From an uncultured Synergistales bacterium (GTDB lineage: Bacteria; Synergistota; Synergistia; Synergistales; Aminobacteriaceae), in contig CALFXN010000036.1 in NCBI GenBank assembly GCA_937957815.1, positions 1 through 6,339 on the forward strand: a stretch of 6,339 nt of DNA. The letters are read 5' to 3'. The notes under the pieces are model-generated. The model was not told the origin of the DNA and made no database searches. It saw nothing but the letters and a program-made list of their open reading frames with translations. The first letter of the stretch is position 1, and each line of letters starts with the position of its first letter. The translations under genes and the position numbers were made by a program. Positions 5,787 through 6,339 of the stretch are shown here, piece after piece.

Positions 5787-6339
5787 ATCCCCTCCTCGAA
5801 ATCCGCTGCGGCGCGATCGGATACGGATCAGTTCCCCTTGTCGCCGGTCTGGATCTTCGCGTCCATCCCGGAGAATTCATCTGTCTGCTCGGACCGAACG
5901 GCGCCGGGAAGTCGACCCTTCTCAGGGTATTCGCGGGACTTTCGCGGCTTCTTTCGGGCGATGTTCTTCTCGACGGGCGGAATCTACGGCGGCTTTCACG
6001 GTCCGAGATCTCGCGCCGCGTCGCGGTGGTATTGACGGATTCCCTCGCGATTCCGGGAATGACGGTCGGCGAGCTCGTCCGTCTCGGACGGCACCCGTTC
6101 ACCGACTGGACCGGGCGCTTTTCGGGGGAGGACGCGGCGATTGTCGCAGCGGCTCTTGCCATCATGGACCTCGAGGGGTGGGAGGACCGACGGCTCTCCG
6201 AACTCAGCGACGGAGAACGCCAGCGCGCGGCGATCGCGCGGGCTCTCGCGCAGCGGACCGACATCCTGCTCCTCGACGAGCCGACCACCTTTCTCGATCT
6301 CACGCACCGCGCCGAGATTCTCGGGGTTCTTCGCGACAC
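5783..6339 (+). CDS. btuD: Cobalamin-type ABC transporter ATP-binding protein BtuD (3' end beyond window)
   Basis: The first 185 residues of an ABC ATPase are present, from a GTG start whose last bases overlap the btuC stop (GTGA). GGAGGGAGG ends 11 bases before the start, and no ATG lies near in frame. The Walker A motif GPNGAGKST is at 37-45, the signature LSDGERQR at 141-148, and Walker B with the catalytic Glu (ILLLDEP) at 161-167, then the D-loop FLD. The H-loop lies past the window edge. Two key positions differ from the textbook form: the Q-loop residue after VAVVL is Thr85 instead of Gln, and the second Gly of LSGGE is Asp143. From memory the VVLT...GRHPFT...LSDGERQ pattern recurs in a subfamily of iron-complex/B12 importer ATPases, so these are probably lineage traits, not decay. 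It would power BtuC from the cytoplasmic side. Confidence 0.92.
   Translation, partial: MNPLLEIRCGAIGYGSVPLVAGLDLRVHPGEFICLLGPNGAGKSTLLRVFAGLSRLLSGDVLLDGRNLRRLSRSEISRRVAVVLTDSLAIPGMTVGELVRLGRHPFTDWTGRFSGEDAAIVAAALAIMDLEGWEDRRLSELSDGERQRAAIARALAQRTDILLLDEPTTFLDLTHRAEILGVLRD

Noticed and set aside
5752..6339. Minus-strand open frame opposite btuD running off the window
   Set aside because: It is very rich in Arg and Ser and lacks motifs; it is the antisense shadow of the ABC ATPase, whose GTG-started frame shows every expected motif.
1..6339. CRISPR array, tRNA, rRNA, insertion sequence or attachment site
   Set aside because: No regularly spaced repeats, tRNA-like cloverleaf, rRNA sequence, transposase frame or terminal inverted repeats were seen by eye.

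Overview
The window is dense, GC-rich bacterial DNA from a diderm (Gram-negative-type) organism. A TonB-dependent outer-membrane receptor with a signal peptide and a C-terminal aromatic residue can only work in a cell with an outer membrane. The phylum cannot be fixed from these bases. The ABC importer proteins resemble, from memory, a subfamily common in Bacteroidetes and other anaerobes, while the base composition and the HD-GYP architecture would also suit Deltaproteobacteria, Spirochaetes or Synergistetes-like lineages.

Layout. Bases 3-83 (+) are the last codons of an unidentified upstream gene that overlaps the next start. Bases 74-1372 (+) encode a 432-residue HD-GYP-type protein, probably a cyclic-di-GMP phosphodiesterase, in which the GYP triad reads GYG. 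Six bases later comes the convergent stop of a TonB-dependent receptor, 1379-3283 (-), best called BtuB. Bases 3284-3630 form a divergent regulatory region. Its minus strand carries a promoter (3572-3601), a complete cobalamin (B12) riboswitch (about 3415-3550), two small hairpins, a strong GC-rich terminator-like hairpin (3311-3343) and the btuB ribosome binding site. On the plus strand a B12-type ABC importer follows: btuF (3631-4767), btuC (4767-5786) and btuD (5783 to beyond the window end). Their stops and starts overlap, as in one translationally coupled operon.

How it works together. The receptor would bring corrinoid across the outer membrane using TonB energy. The periplasmic binding protein would capture it, and the BtuC permease with the BtuD ATPase would carry it across the inner membrane. 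The riboswitch on the btuB leader should shut the receptor off when cobalamin is plentiful, most likely by terminating transcription at the 3311-3343 hairpin. It is also the strongest evidence that the whole locus handles corrinoids rather than iron siderophores. No second riboswitch is seen in front of btuF. The HD-GYP gene appears to belong to a separate transcription unit.

No clearly new system is visible. The points worth a second look are the one-sided riboswitch control of a divergent uptake locus, the detailed btuB expression platform, the substituted Q-loop and signature residues of the ATPase, and the GYG variant with an unassigned C-terminal segment in the HD-GYP protein.
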